Assembly (NCBI GenBank): GCA_002706365.1
Contig: PALM01000039.1
Span: 1 to 46,129 of the forward strand
Source of the DNA: Flavobacteriales bacterium
GTDB lineage: Bacteria; Bacteroidota; Bacteroidia; Flavobacteriales_E; Vicingaceae
DNA length: 46,129 bases
Direction of reading: 5' to 3'
Under the pieces are notes generated by a model. The model was not told the origin of the DNA. It searched no databases and saw only the letters and a list, made by a program, of their open reading frames with translations. Below are positions 7,809 through 14,663 of the stretch, piece by piece (within the stretch, counting starts at the first letter, position 1; every line of letters begins with the position of its first letter). The translations under genes and the position numbers were made by a program.

Positions 7809-8321
7809 TTAATTCTTAATTTCATTTTGAGCTTGAATTAACTGCTTATTGTACTCGGCAATGCGCGCATGTGCTAAACCATCGATGAGCATAATAACTG
7901 CTAGCATGGAAATGCCGGTAATCATGCTGGCGCGCCATACAGCTGCGTTTACTAAGAAAAGCACGGCAGCACATACCGCAATGATTATAGGGATAGCGGT
8001 GAAAACGATGTTTTTGTATTCTTTCAGCGTGACTTCTGCACGCTCTAATTCTGAAGCAATAAATGCCGAGGCATCTGCCTTGTAGGCTATTTCAAACTGA
8101 GTTATTCTCTTTTTATTGGTAAGGAATAGTCCGGATCCAATAATCACCAATAACAGGCCAGCAACCAATGTAGGAATGATGTAGGCTTTGGCTAAGTCTG
8201 TTTTGCCCAGCTGCCAAAAACCAATGCTGATGGCAATGAAAAGCAATCCTGCCAAGGCAAAATATGGTGTAGAAACGACTTCGGCTTTGGCCCAATCGGT
8301 GGCTGCTTTTAGGATGTTCAT
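7809..8321 (-). CDS. Small integral membrane protein (module A)
   Basis: 170 residues from the ATG at 8321; an upstream TTG-type start would run 22 bases into the preceding gene and adds no conserved sequence. Four hydrophobic segments are visible: two near 18-60 (YFALAGLLFIAISIGFW, then IIPTLVAGLLLVIIGSGLFL) and two near 105-155 (VFTAIPIIIAVCAAVLFLV, then ITGISMLAVIMLIDGLAHA), with a charged helix between. No catalytic motif is recognised. Similar proteins occur beside NAPE-PLD-like hydrolases in Bacteroidota, so a membrane partner or ligand-uptake role is possible but unproven. It lies 38 bases after the hydrolase gene and one base before the AraC start. Confidence 0.75.
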   Translation of the reverse strand: MNILKAATDWAKAEVVSTPYFALAGLLFIAISIGFWQLGKTDLAKAYIIPTLVAGLLLVIIGSGLFLTNKKRITQFEIAYKADASAFIASELERAEVTLKEYKNIVFTAIPIIIAVCAAVLFLVNAAVWRASMITGISMLAVIMLIDGLAHARIAEYNKQLIQAQNEIKN

Positions 8322-8359
8322 CTTGTTTGTTTTTGAATGATTAAATGTAGTTGTTATTG

Positions 8360-9475
8360 TTATTTTGCGGTTTCCCACCATTGTTCAAATAACTGGGTGC
8401 TGTCTTTTAAGTGAACGACTTCACCAATTTTAGGGGTAATTACGAGCTTGCCTTGGTCGGCTGCCAGTTCCATTATTTTGCTCAAAGGTTCGTCCCAATT
8501 GTGATTTGCCAGCGTGAACTTTCCGGAGTGAACAGGGAAAATGGCTTGGGCGTTCAAATCGTTGGCCGCATCAAACTGTTCGCCTGGTAGCATGTGGATG
8601 TGCTTCCAGTTTTTATTGTACTGCCCGTTTTCGAGTATGGCCAAATCAAAGGGACCGTACTTTTTTCCGATTTCTTTGAAATGGGTATCGTAGCCACTAT
8701 CTCCTCCAATATAAATTGACGTGGATGGCGTTTGCAATACAAAAGATGCCCACAGCGTTTTGGCACTTGTGAGGCCTCTGCCCGAAAAGTGGCGCGAGGG
8801 CGTAACGCTTATTTTAATGCCATCTTCAAATTCAAAGTTTTGGTACCAATCGCCTTCAGAAATTACTTCGGCTTGAAAACCCCAGCGTTCAAGGTGAGCA
8901 CCGTTGCCTAGCCCAGTAATTATCTGTTTTATTTTAGGTTCCAGGGCTTTCAAGGTATTGAAATCCATGTGATCCCAATGGTCGTGTGATAAGAACAAAA
9001 AGTCTATTTCCGGAATGTCATCCGGAGTATAAATATCCGTGCCTTTGTAGGCTCTTGTGGTAAACGAAACAGGGGATGCATATCCACTCATTACGGGATC
9101 TACTAAGATTCGCTTGCCATCAATTTGCATGAAATAGCTAGAGTGTCTCATCCAAATTAGCACGTTTTCATCAGCACGAATGGCATGTAAATCCGTTTTC
9201 ACCGAAGGTAAATCTTTTGTAGGTTCAATAGGTTTTGAAGCAAAAAAGTACTCGTACAAAACGCCTCCATAACTCGCGCCTTCGGTAAGCATAGGTGTTT
9301 GATGTAAGTTTTTAAAACTGCCCTTTTCGTAATTGGGTGATTGCTTTATTTTTTCCAAACGCTGCCCTGATGGGTGCGCGCCAAATCGTTCAGTTTTTAA
9401 GAAAATGAAAGTCCCGGCGCTAATAACCAGCGTGATAATGAGAGTTACAACCATTGATTTTTTAATAAAAGTCAT
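8360..9475 (-). CDS. Membrane-anchored metallo-beta-lactamase-fold hydrolase (NAPE-PLD/UlaG-like)
   Basis: 371 residues. An N-terminal membrane anchor (~8-27) is followed by an amphipathic linker with HPSGQRLEKIKQSPNY, typical of the NAPE-PLD-like subgroup. The metal ligands are visible: WMRHSSYFMQIDGKRILVDP (~108-127), LSHDHWDHMD (HxHxDH), SRHFSGRG and IYIGGDSGY, with a late HSGKF. Family members cleave phosphodiester bonds in N-acyl phospholipids or open lactones; the true substrate is not evident. It lies five bases after the SDR gene in the same operon, so the two may act in sequence on a lipid-like compound, with the enzyme facing the periplasm. Confidence 0.87.
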   Translation of the reverse strand: MTFIKKSMVVTLIITLVISAGTFIFLKTERFGAHPSGQRLEKIKQSPNYEKGSFKNLHQTPMLTEGASYGGVLYEYFFASKPIEPTKDLPSVKTDLHAIRADENVLIWMRHSSYFMQIDGKRILVDPVMSGYASPVSFTTRAYKGTDIYTPDDIPEIDFLFLSHDHWDHMDFNTLKALEPKIKQIITGLGNGAHLERWGFQAEVISEGDWYQNFEFEDGIKISVTPSRHFSGRGLTSAKTLWASFVLQTPSTSIYIGGDSGYDTHFKEIGKKYGPFDLAILENGQYNKNWKHIHMLPGEQFDAANDLNAQAIFPVHSGKFTLANHNWDEPLSKIMELAADQGKLVITPKIGEVVHLKDSTQLFEQWWETAK

Positions 9476-9480
9476 GTGTC

Positions 9481-10434
9481 TTAAAGGTTCCAGCTAATAC
9501 CTGTTTCCTTTTCAGACAAGTTCCATAATCTTTTCATGACAACTTTGTCTTTTGCATGCTCCTTAATTTCATGAGGACCTACAGGACCTACCCAATTACT
9601 TCTGCCTGTTGGACCGTAAAATGCATTCTCATCTAAGCCTGGCTCAGTTGCACACATCAATTCTGGATATGCGCCATTATCCGCAGGCTGTGTAAGTGGA
9701 GTTAATTTCATGAGGCCAAAAACCACTTTCATCATAAAACTGCCATTGGTATCAATCAATGAAGTTCTGGATGAACCTGGATGGCAGGCATAGGCTTTAA
9801 TATCTGTTTTCCCAGCAGCCTTTAATCTGTTATTTAATTCGTACACCGCCATGATTTGCGCTAGTTTGCTTTGGCTATAGGCGTCATTTGGAGTGTAATC
9901 TTTTTCCCAATTCAAATCGTCAAATTTGATGGTTTTAATACCCATGTCGTAGCCCATGCTGCCTACAGTTACAATGCGCCCTTTTGATTTTTCAATCAAT
10001 GGAAACAATAAAGCTTGCAATGTCCAATGCCCGAAGTAGTTCACACCCATTTGCAATTCCCAATCTTCTTTGGTTAGTTCTCTTGTGGGAGTTTGGGCAA
10101 TAGCACCATTGCAAATCAAGGCGTCAATGCGATCTGCTTTTTCAAGAACTTCAGCTGCAGCTTTTTTAACAGATGCTTGATCACCCAGGTCCATAGTGAT
10201 GTTAATGACATCTATTTTCTCATCTAGTTTTTGTTTTAAAGCCGCAATGGTGTCGGCCGCTTTTTTAGGGTTGCGATTCAGCATCACAACTTTTGCATCT
10301 TTAGATAAAAGGATACGCGCTGTTTCAAAACCTATTCCGCTGGTGGTGCCAGTTATTACAAAGGTTTTTCCCTTTTGTGATTTCATTCTGTCGGGCGTCC
10401 AGCCCTTTTTACCGAAAGGATTTGATGTACTCAT
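9481..10434 (-). CDS. Short-chain dehydrogenase/reductase (module A)
   Basis: 317 residues from the ATG at 10434; the in-frame TTG at 10458 is rejected because it falls inside the promoter box CAAAGGTCAGT. The NAD(P)-binding motif TGTTSGIG is at 28-35, an NGA motif near 105, and the catalytic YSQSK near 173. The length and the C-terminal extension (CATEPGLDENAFYGPTGRSN) match the retinol dehydrogenase/protochlorophyllide-reductase-like branch of SDRs. It oxidises or reduces an alcohol/carbonyl of unknown identity. It is first in a four-gene operon and resembles the SDR at 11541-12509 in both protein family and promoter. Confidence 0.88.
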   Translation of the reverse strand: MSTSNPFGKKGWTPDRMKSQKGKTFVITGTTSGIGFETARILLSKDAKVVMLNRNPKKAADTIAALKQKLDEKIDVINITMDLGDQASVKKAAAEVLEKADRIDALICNGAIAQTPTRELTKEDWELQMGVNYFGHWTLQALLFPLIEKSKGRIVTVGSMGYDMGIKTIKFDDLNWEKDYTPNDAYSQSKLAQIMAVYELNNRLKAAGKTDIKAYACHPGSSRTSLIDTNGSFMMKVVFGLMKLTPLTQPADNGAYPELMCATEPGLDENAFYGPTGRSNWVGPVGPHEIKEHAKDKVVMKRLWNLSEKETGISWNL

Positions 10435-10455
10435 CTCTGTTTTATTTTGTTGATA

Positions 10456-10499
10456 CAAAGGTCAGTACAGAGTGGGGTTTCCGTCTTATACGGATTTTC
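10456..10499 (-). promoter_or_regulatory. Promoter/operator of SDR module A
   Basis: ACTGACCTTTG (minus strand, 10456-10466) contains GACCTTTG, one base off the TAnnTTTG -7 element, and is identical in the promoter of the second SDR. Upstream, TCCGT/ACGGA (10480-10494) forms an inverted repeat with a five-base spacer, and the plus-strand word TACGGATTTTC (10489-10499) matches TACGGATTGTC at 12570-12580. AraC binding is inferred. Confidence 0.5.
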
Positions 10500-10537
10500 G
10501 TTTGGTGTATACTTTTTGGTTGGTTCTAATTACCGCC

Positions 10538-10596
10538 AACGGTTCGTATATGAAGCGTAGCCTGCCGATAGGCGGCTATGATTTATATACAATGTT
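10538..10596. repeat. Structured repeat element E2 (attC-like hairpin) between the two SDR modules
   Basis: AAC (10538-10540) and GTT (10594-10596) bracket a 20-base-pair imperfect stem: arms 10546-10566 and 10571-10590, loop GATA, one mismatch, two G-T pairs and one bulged T (10563) three pairs from the loop. The lead AACGGTTCG differs from that of E1 at one base in nine. E2 lies between the promoter of module A and the end of module B. Confidence 0.55.
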
Positions 10597-10614
10597 CTCT
10601 GCTGGCTTTTTTCA

Positions 10615-11535
10615 TCAATTCATCATTCGGTATTCGTTAGGGCTCTTTCCTGTTTTCTTTTTGAACATACGAGTAAAACTTTGTGGATATTCAAATCCAA
10701 GTCCGTAGGCTATTTCACTTATTGAATTATTTGAATTCAACAATATATTCTTTGCCTTTCTGATAATGTAGCTGTCAATATGTTCCTTAATACTTTTTCC
10801 TGTTTCCTTTTTCAGTAAATCGCTCAAATAATTTGACGACATATTTAACTTGTTTCCAAAATAATTTGCGGTTGGTAGTCCTTTGTCAACAATAAGTTCG
10901 GAATTAAAATAGGCTTTTAGTTTTAACTCAAAATCACTTACAAAATCGCTATTTAAATTGGTTCGAGTATAAAATTGTCGATCATAAAACCGTACACAAT
11001 AATTTAAAAGCAGCTCTAAATTTGACAGTATGAGTTGTTGGCTATGCTTATCAATATTTTGAGAATATTCAGATTTAATCTGTTCAATTACTTGAAAAAT
11101 GAATGCTTCTTCTTTTTTCGAAAGGTGCAATGCTTCTGTAACTTCATAAGAAAAGTAAGTGTAACCGTCCATTTTTTCACTCAGGTTTGATTTGAGCAAT
11201 AAATCAGGGTGAAAAAGCAAAGTCCATCCTTCTTTGCCTTCTAACTCTTCTTTTTTTGGTGAAGTAAAAACTTGACCCGGACTTGCAAAAATTAGTGTTC
11301 CTTCCTGAAAGTCGTAAGAGTTTTTACCATAACCCAAAGAACCACTTACCTTGTCTTTGTACATTATCGTGTACATTTCTGAAGTGAAACGAATTCCGAA
11401 AAGACTTTCGTCCATTTCGGGTTTGTTCATTGCTTCTTTTTCATTTATAAAACTGATCAAAGGGTGTTCTGGGGCAGGTAAACCCAAAATTTCGTGAAAC
11501 TGTGATATGCTTTTTATTTTAAAAATATCATACAT
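10615..11535 (-). CDS. AraC-family transcriptional regulator (module B)
   Basis: 306 residues. Effector domain ~1-200 with LPAPEHPLISFINE, paralogous to the regulator at 6896-7807 (shared EALHLSKKEE and RFYDRQF segments). The C-terminal DNA-binding domain has two helix-turn-helix motifs (ANYFGNKLNMSSNYLSDLLK and ISEIAYGLGFEYPQSFTRMF). It starts five bases after the SDR stop, forming a two-gene operon. The DNA of this pair is visibly richer in A+T than module A. The direct repeats before the SDR gene (12560-12591) are its most likely binding site, giving autoregulation; this is inferred from position. Confidence 0.88.
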   Translation of the reverse strand: MYDIFKIKSISQFHEILGLPAPEHPLISFINEKEAMNKPEMDESLFGIRFTSEMYTIMYKDKVSGSLGYGKNSYDFQEGTLIFASPGQVFTSPKKEELEGKEGWTLLFHPDLLLKSNLSEKMDGYTYFSYEVTEALHLSKKEEAFIFQVIEQIKSEYSQNIDKHSQQLILSNLELLLNYCVRFYDRQFYTRTNLNSDFVSDFELKLKAYFNSELIVDKGLPTANYFGNKLNMSSNYLSDLLKKETGKSIKEHIDSYIIRKAKNILLNSNNSISEIAYGLGFEYPQSFTRMFKKKTGKSPNEYRMMN

Positions 11536-11540
11536 ACTTT

Positions 11541-12509
11541 CTATTTTAAACCTACTAATTCTCTACTCATTTCAACAAGTTTTGTAGCAGTTTCCATATC
11601 GTGAGCATTTGGGTTAGGAGATTTCATTGGCCAACCGCCTTTTCTACATTCTTTATCACGATACAACACACTATGCTGACTGAAATATGCTCCTGAATGA
11701 TTTGGGGCATCATCAGATAATAAACAATGTAGAGAGGTTTGAGCAGACTCCCAACTACTGTCACTAAAGTTTAAAGCTGTAAAAACTGGCTTTAAAATAG
11801 AAAAAGTAGCTTTCATAAAAGCATTTCCACCACTTCCAAAATTTGAGCGAGCCCAACCTGGGTGAATAGAATATGTAGTTATACCTGTTCCTTTTAGTCT
11901 TTCAGCTAATTCTTTTGCGTACAAAATAACTGCTACTTTCGCTTCTCCATAAGCAGCAAAATTGTTGTACTTTCTTTTTTTATAGTTTAAATCTTCTAAA
12001 TGAACTTTTGGTCTGTTTTTCTTACTTCCTGCGTGAACAACAGAAGATACGATAGCCATTCGTGAGTTTGGCGTATTTTTTAAATCATCCAATAATAGTT
12101 CCGTCAATAGAAAATGTCCGAAGTAACTTGCTGACCAAGTATATTCAAATCCGTGCTTGGTATATTTTGGTTTGTTCTCCATATTCACCATACCTGCGTT
12201 ACACATTAATCCATCAAGTTGCTTGTGTTTAGATTTGAACGCTTTAACAAATTCTCGAACTGATTCTAAGTCTGCTAAATCACATTTAATGACTTCACTT
12301 GTTCCTTTTATGTCTTTGAAATTCTTTCGTGCTTCTTCACCTGCATCAGGTCTTCTAACAGCCATCACCACGTGTGCTCCTTGTTTTACAAGTTGTTGAG
12401 CTGTTTCAAATCCAACTCCTGAGTTTGACCCTGTTACAATATAGGTTTTCCCATTTAAGTCTTTTGATAGTGTTTTCTCATCACACCATATTACATTTTT
12501 ATTTGCCAT
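11541..12509 (-). CDS. Short-chain dehydrogenase/reductase (module B)
   Basis: 322 residues. The cofactor motif TGSNSGVG spans 26-33, CNAG lies near 107, and the catalytic pair is in YGEAK near 190. Like its neighbour at 9481-10434 it belongs to the retinol dehydrogenase/WW-domain-oxidoreductase-like SDR branch with a long C-terminal part. The substrate is unknown. It is followed after five bases by an AraC gene and preceded by the promoter/operator at 12531-12591. Because both SDR genes pair with paralogous AraC regulators, the two operons probably arose by duplication or by two acquisitions of the same module type. Confidence 0.88.
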   Translation of the reverse strand: MANKNVIWCDEKTLSKDLNGKTYIVTGSNSGVGFETAQQLVKQGAHVVMAVRRPDAGEEARKNFKDIKGTSEVIKCDLADLESVREFVKAFKSKHKQLDGLMCNAGMVNMENKPKYTKHGFEYTWSASYFGHFLLTELLLDDLKNTPNSRMAIVSSVVHAGSKKNRPKVHLEDLNYKKRKYNNFAAYGEAKVAVILYAKELAERLKGTGITTYSIHPGWARSNFGSGGNAFMKATFSILKPVFTALNFSDSSWESAQTSLHCLLSDDAPNHSGAYFSQHSVLYRDKECRKGGWPMKSPNPNAHDMETATKLVEMSRELVGLK

Positions 12510-12530
12510 AATATTTATATTTTGTTACAG

Positions 12531-12591
12531 CAAAGGTCAGTTCTTTAATATGGACAGATTTAACCATTTTACGGATTGTCTTAACCATTTT
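12531..12591 (-). promoter_or_regulatory. Promoter/operator of SDR module B with 21-bp-spaced direct repeats
   Basis: ACTGACCTTTG on the minus strand (12531-12541) is identical to the module A box. Upstream, TTAACCATTTT occurs at 12560-12570 and 12581-12591, exactly 21 bases apart (two helical turns), the arrangement typical of AraC-family half-sites. TACGGATTGTC (12570-12580) sits between and matches module A at 10 of 11 bases. Confidence 0.55.
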
Positions 12592-12739
12592 CCTGTTGGG
12601 TCGTTTTTTTTGCTTGCAGAGAACGTAGACTAAACAAATATCGGATAACCACTGCTATAATTTCCTAAACGAAGGGGAATGTAGATTATCATACCATATT
12701 TGTTGCTATACCATCATATTGGATAAATGATAACCACAC

Positions 12740-12773
12740 AAAAAAAACCGCCTTGATCTCTCGGGGCGGCTTT
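12740..12773 (-). terminator. Terminator of the marR-fadN-fadA-acyl-CoA dehydrogenase operon
   Basis: On the minus strand a GCCGCC arm, GAGA apical loop and GGCGG arm are followed by eight T. It lies 104 bases after the acyl-CoA dehydrogenase stop, in the right orientation. The A-tract and CCGCCTTGA are shared with the orphan hairpin at 4880-4908. Confidence 0.7.
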
Positions 12774-12810
12774 AGGTATTATGTTCTTAAGTGACTAGTA
12801 AGGTTTTTAA

Positions 12811-12831
12811 CCACGCGACACAGTCGCGCGG
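12811..12831. repeat. GC-rich hairpin
   Basis: CGCGAC (12814-12819), loop ACA, GTCGCG (12823-12828), extended outward by CC/GG across one mismatch. It is strikingly GC-rich in an AT-rich gap and lies between the dehydrogenase stop and the operon's terminator. It may be a REP-like palindrome or mRNA 3-prime stabiliser. Confidence 0.45.
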
Positions 12832-12847
12832 TAACGGAGTTTGTTGT

Positions 12848-12868
12848 CCAGCATCCAGCTTCCGGCTT
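12848..12868. repeat. Three tandem heptanucleotides (CCAGCAT, CCAGCTT, CCGGCTT)
   Basis: Three adjacent seven-base units differing by one or two bases start nine bases before the stop end of the acyl-CoA dehydrogenase gene at 12877. They resemble dispersed CCAGCTT-type simple repeats. No function is evident. Confidence 0.4.
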
Positions 12869-12876
12869 CTAGTCTC

Positions 12877-14649
12877 CTAAAAACAGTATCGATTCTCCTC
12901 AATCATCTTCTGCGCTATTTTCTGACGCGCTTCTTTGGAATTGAAAGGGTCTACCTTAGAGAATCGCTTGATCCCCATTAGCATACCTCTTTGCTCATCG
13001 CCTTCAGCAAAGGCATTGATAGCGTCTTTACCCCATTTGTGAATGCGGTCGGCAGCATCGTAGATGTAGACTCTCATCATGGCTTCTTGCAGCTCTACAT
13101 TCTTATCCATGCTCTTCATTTTTTCCACTCTCAATAGCATAGATTCTGTTACATAGGCTTCCATGGCAATATCGGCGATGTTCATGAGGATCTCCTGTTC
13201 CTTGGCTAGGGAAGTGGTGAGCTTCTTCGCTGCTGCTCCGGCAACTAATAATACAGCCTTTTTGAAATTCTCAATAGTTCGCTTCTCTGCAGCATAATCT
13301 CTACTATCATCCAGATCGAAATCCGGAATTTCCATCAATTCATCTGCTACCTTCTGAGCCGGTCCTAATAGATCCAACTCTCCTTGCATAGCTCTCTTGA
13401 GGATGATATCCACCGTAAGCATGCGGTTGATCTCATTGGTTCCTTCGAAGATCCGGTTGATACGTGCATCGCGATAAGCGCGCTCCATATCGGCCTCAGC
13501 CGAATAACCCATACCTCCATAGATCTGCACTCCTTCATCCACTACATAATCCAACATCTCAGAACCGTGCACCTTCAAAATGGCACATTCAGCGGCAAAC
13601 TCTCGCAAGCCAGCCAGAGTAGCTGCTTGCTTGTCCATACCTTCAGCCTCTTTGCCTTTAATGGTGTCTTCGATATTCTGACTCAGCCTATACAAGGCAG
13701 ATTCTGTAGCAAAAGCTCGGATAGCTTGTTCAGCCAACTTATAGCGGATGGCTCCGTACTTTGAAATGGCTCTGCCAAATTGCTCGCGATCGTTCGCATA
13801 ATTGATCGAACGCGTAATCGCTGCCTTAGATGCACCCAAAGCGGCACCAGCCAATTTTGCTCTACCAATGTTCAAGATATTCAATGCGATCTTGAATCCC
13901 TCGCCGCGCTCGCCCAAGAGATTCTCTTTTGGAACTTTCACATCGTTGAAGAAGATCTGACGGGTAGAAGAGCCTTTGATTCCCATCTTATGCTCCTCCG
14001 GATTCATGGTAATGCCTTCATAGTCTTTTTCTACAATGAAAGCAGATAGATCCTCATCATCTTCGATCTTGGCAAAAACGGTTAGGATCTCAGCGAAACC
14101 ACCATTGGTGATCCACATCTTCTGCCCATTCAGTATATAATGCTTTCCATCTTCAGAAGGAACAGCCTTTGACTTCCCAGAATTGGCATCTGAACCTGAA
14201 CCCGGCTCGGTTAAGCAATAACAGCCTTTCCATTCGCCGCTAGCCAGCTTTGGAATGTATTTCTGCTTTTGCTCTTCATTACCGTAATAAAGTATAGGTA
14301 AGGTTCCAATTCCGGTATGGGCAGAGAGTGCCACAGCAAATGAATGTCCGGCACCGGTTACTTCTGCCGTTAGCATGGAAGTCACGAAGTTCTTTCCAAA
14401 ACCACCAAGATCTTCCGGTACTGAAATTCCGCAAAGTCCCAATTCACCGGCTTTGGTCAATAGACTATACATTAGTCCATCTTCAAGTGCATCAATGCGA
14501 TCAAGGTTTGGAAAGACTTCGGCATCTAGGAAGTCCTGACAGCTCTGTGCGATCATTCTCTGCTCTTCGTCGAACTCCTCCGGGATGAATATATCCTTGG
14601 AGTCGGTCTCTTTAATGAGGTATTCACCTCCTTTGATTGTCTTGCTCAT
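12877..14649 (-). CDS. Acyl-CoA dehydrogenase (VLCAD-like, long form)
   Basis: 590 residues, longer than the ~380-residue short-chain enzymes because of a C-terminal helical extension (~440-590), as in very-long-chain acyl-CoA dehydrogenases. FAD/substrate signatures: CYCLTEPGSGSDANSG (~143-158), MWITNGGFAE, and QIYGGMGYSAEADMERAYRD followed by IFEGTNEINRM, whose Glu is the expected catalytic base. It carries out the first step of beta-oxidation, passing electrons to an electron-transfer flavoprotein. It is last in the operon, 14 bases after the thiolase gene. Confidence 0.92.
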   Translation of the reverse strand: MSKTIKGGEYLIKETDSKDIFIPEEFDEEQRMIAQSCQDFLDAEVFPNLDRIDALEDGLMYSLLTKAGELGLCGISVPEDLGGFGKNFVTSMLTAEVTGAGHSFAVALSAHTGIGTLPILYYGNEEQKQKYIPKLASGEWKGCYCLTEPGSGSDANSGKSKAVPSEDGKHYILNGQKMWITNGGFAEILTVFAKIEDDEDLSAFIVEKDYEGITMNPEEHKMGIKGSSTRQIFFNDVKVPKENLLGERGEGFKIALNILNIGRAKLAGAALGASKAAITRSINYANDREQFGRAISKYGAIRYKLAEQAIRAFATESALYRLSQNIEDTIKGKEAEGMDKQAATLAGLREFAAECAILKVHGSEMLDYVVDEGVQIYGGMGYSAEADMERAYRDARINRIFEGTNEINRMLTVDIILKRAMQGELDLLGPAQKVADELMEIPDFDLDDSRDYAAEKRTIENFKKAVLLVAGAAAKKLTTSLAKEQEILMNIADIAMEAYVTESMLLRVEKMKSMDKNVELQEAMMRVYIYDAADRIHKWGKDAINAFAEGDEQRGMLMGIKRFSKVDPFNSKEARQKIAQKMIEENRYCF

Positions 14650-14663
14650 CTTTATCTATTGTT

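Larger units (their letters stand above)
12510..12876. other. Intergenic region between SDR module B and the beta-oxidation operon
   Basis: This 367-base gap holds the SDR-B promoter/operator (12531-12591), about 145 bases with nothing recognisable (12592-12739), the terminator of the beta-oxidation operon (12740-12773), a GC-rich hairpin (12811-12831) and three seven-base repeats (12848-12868). No open frame of note on either strand. Confidence 0.6.
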
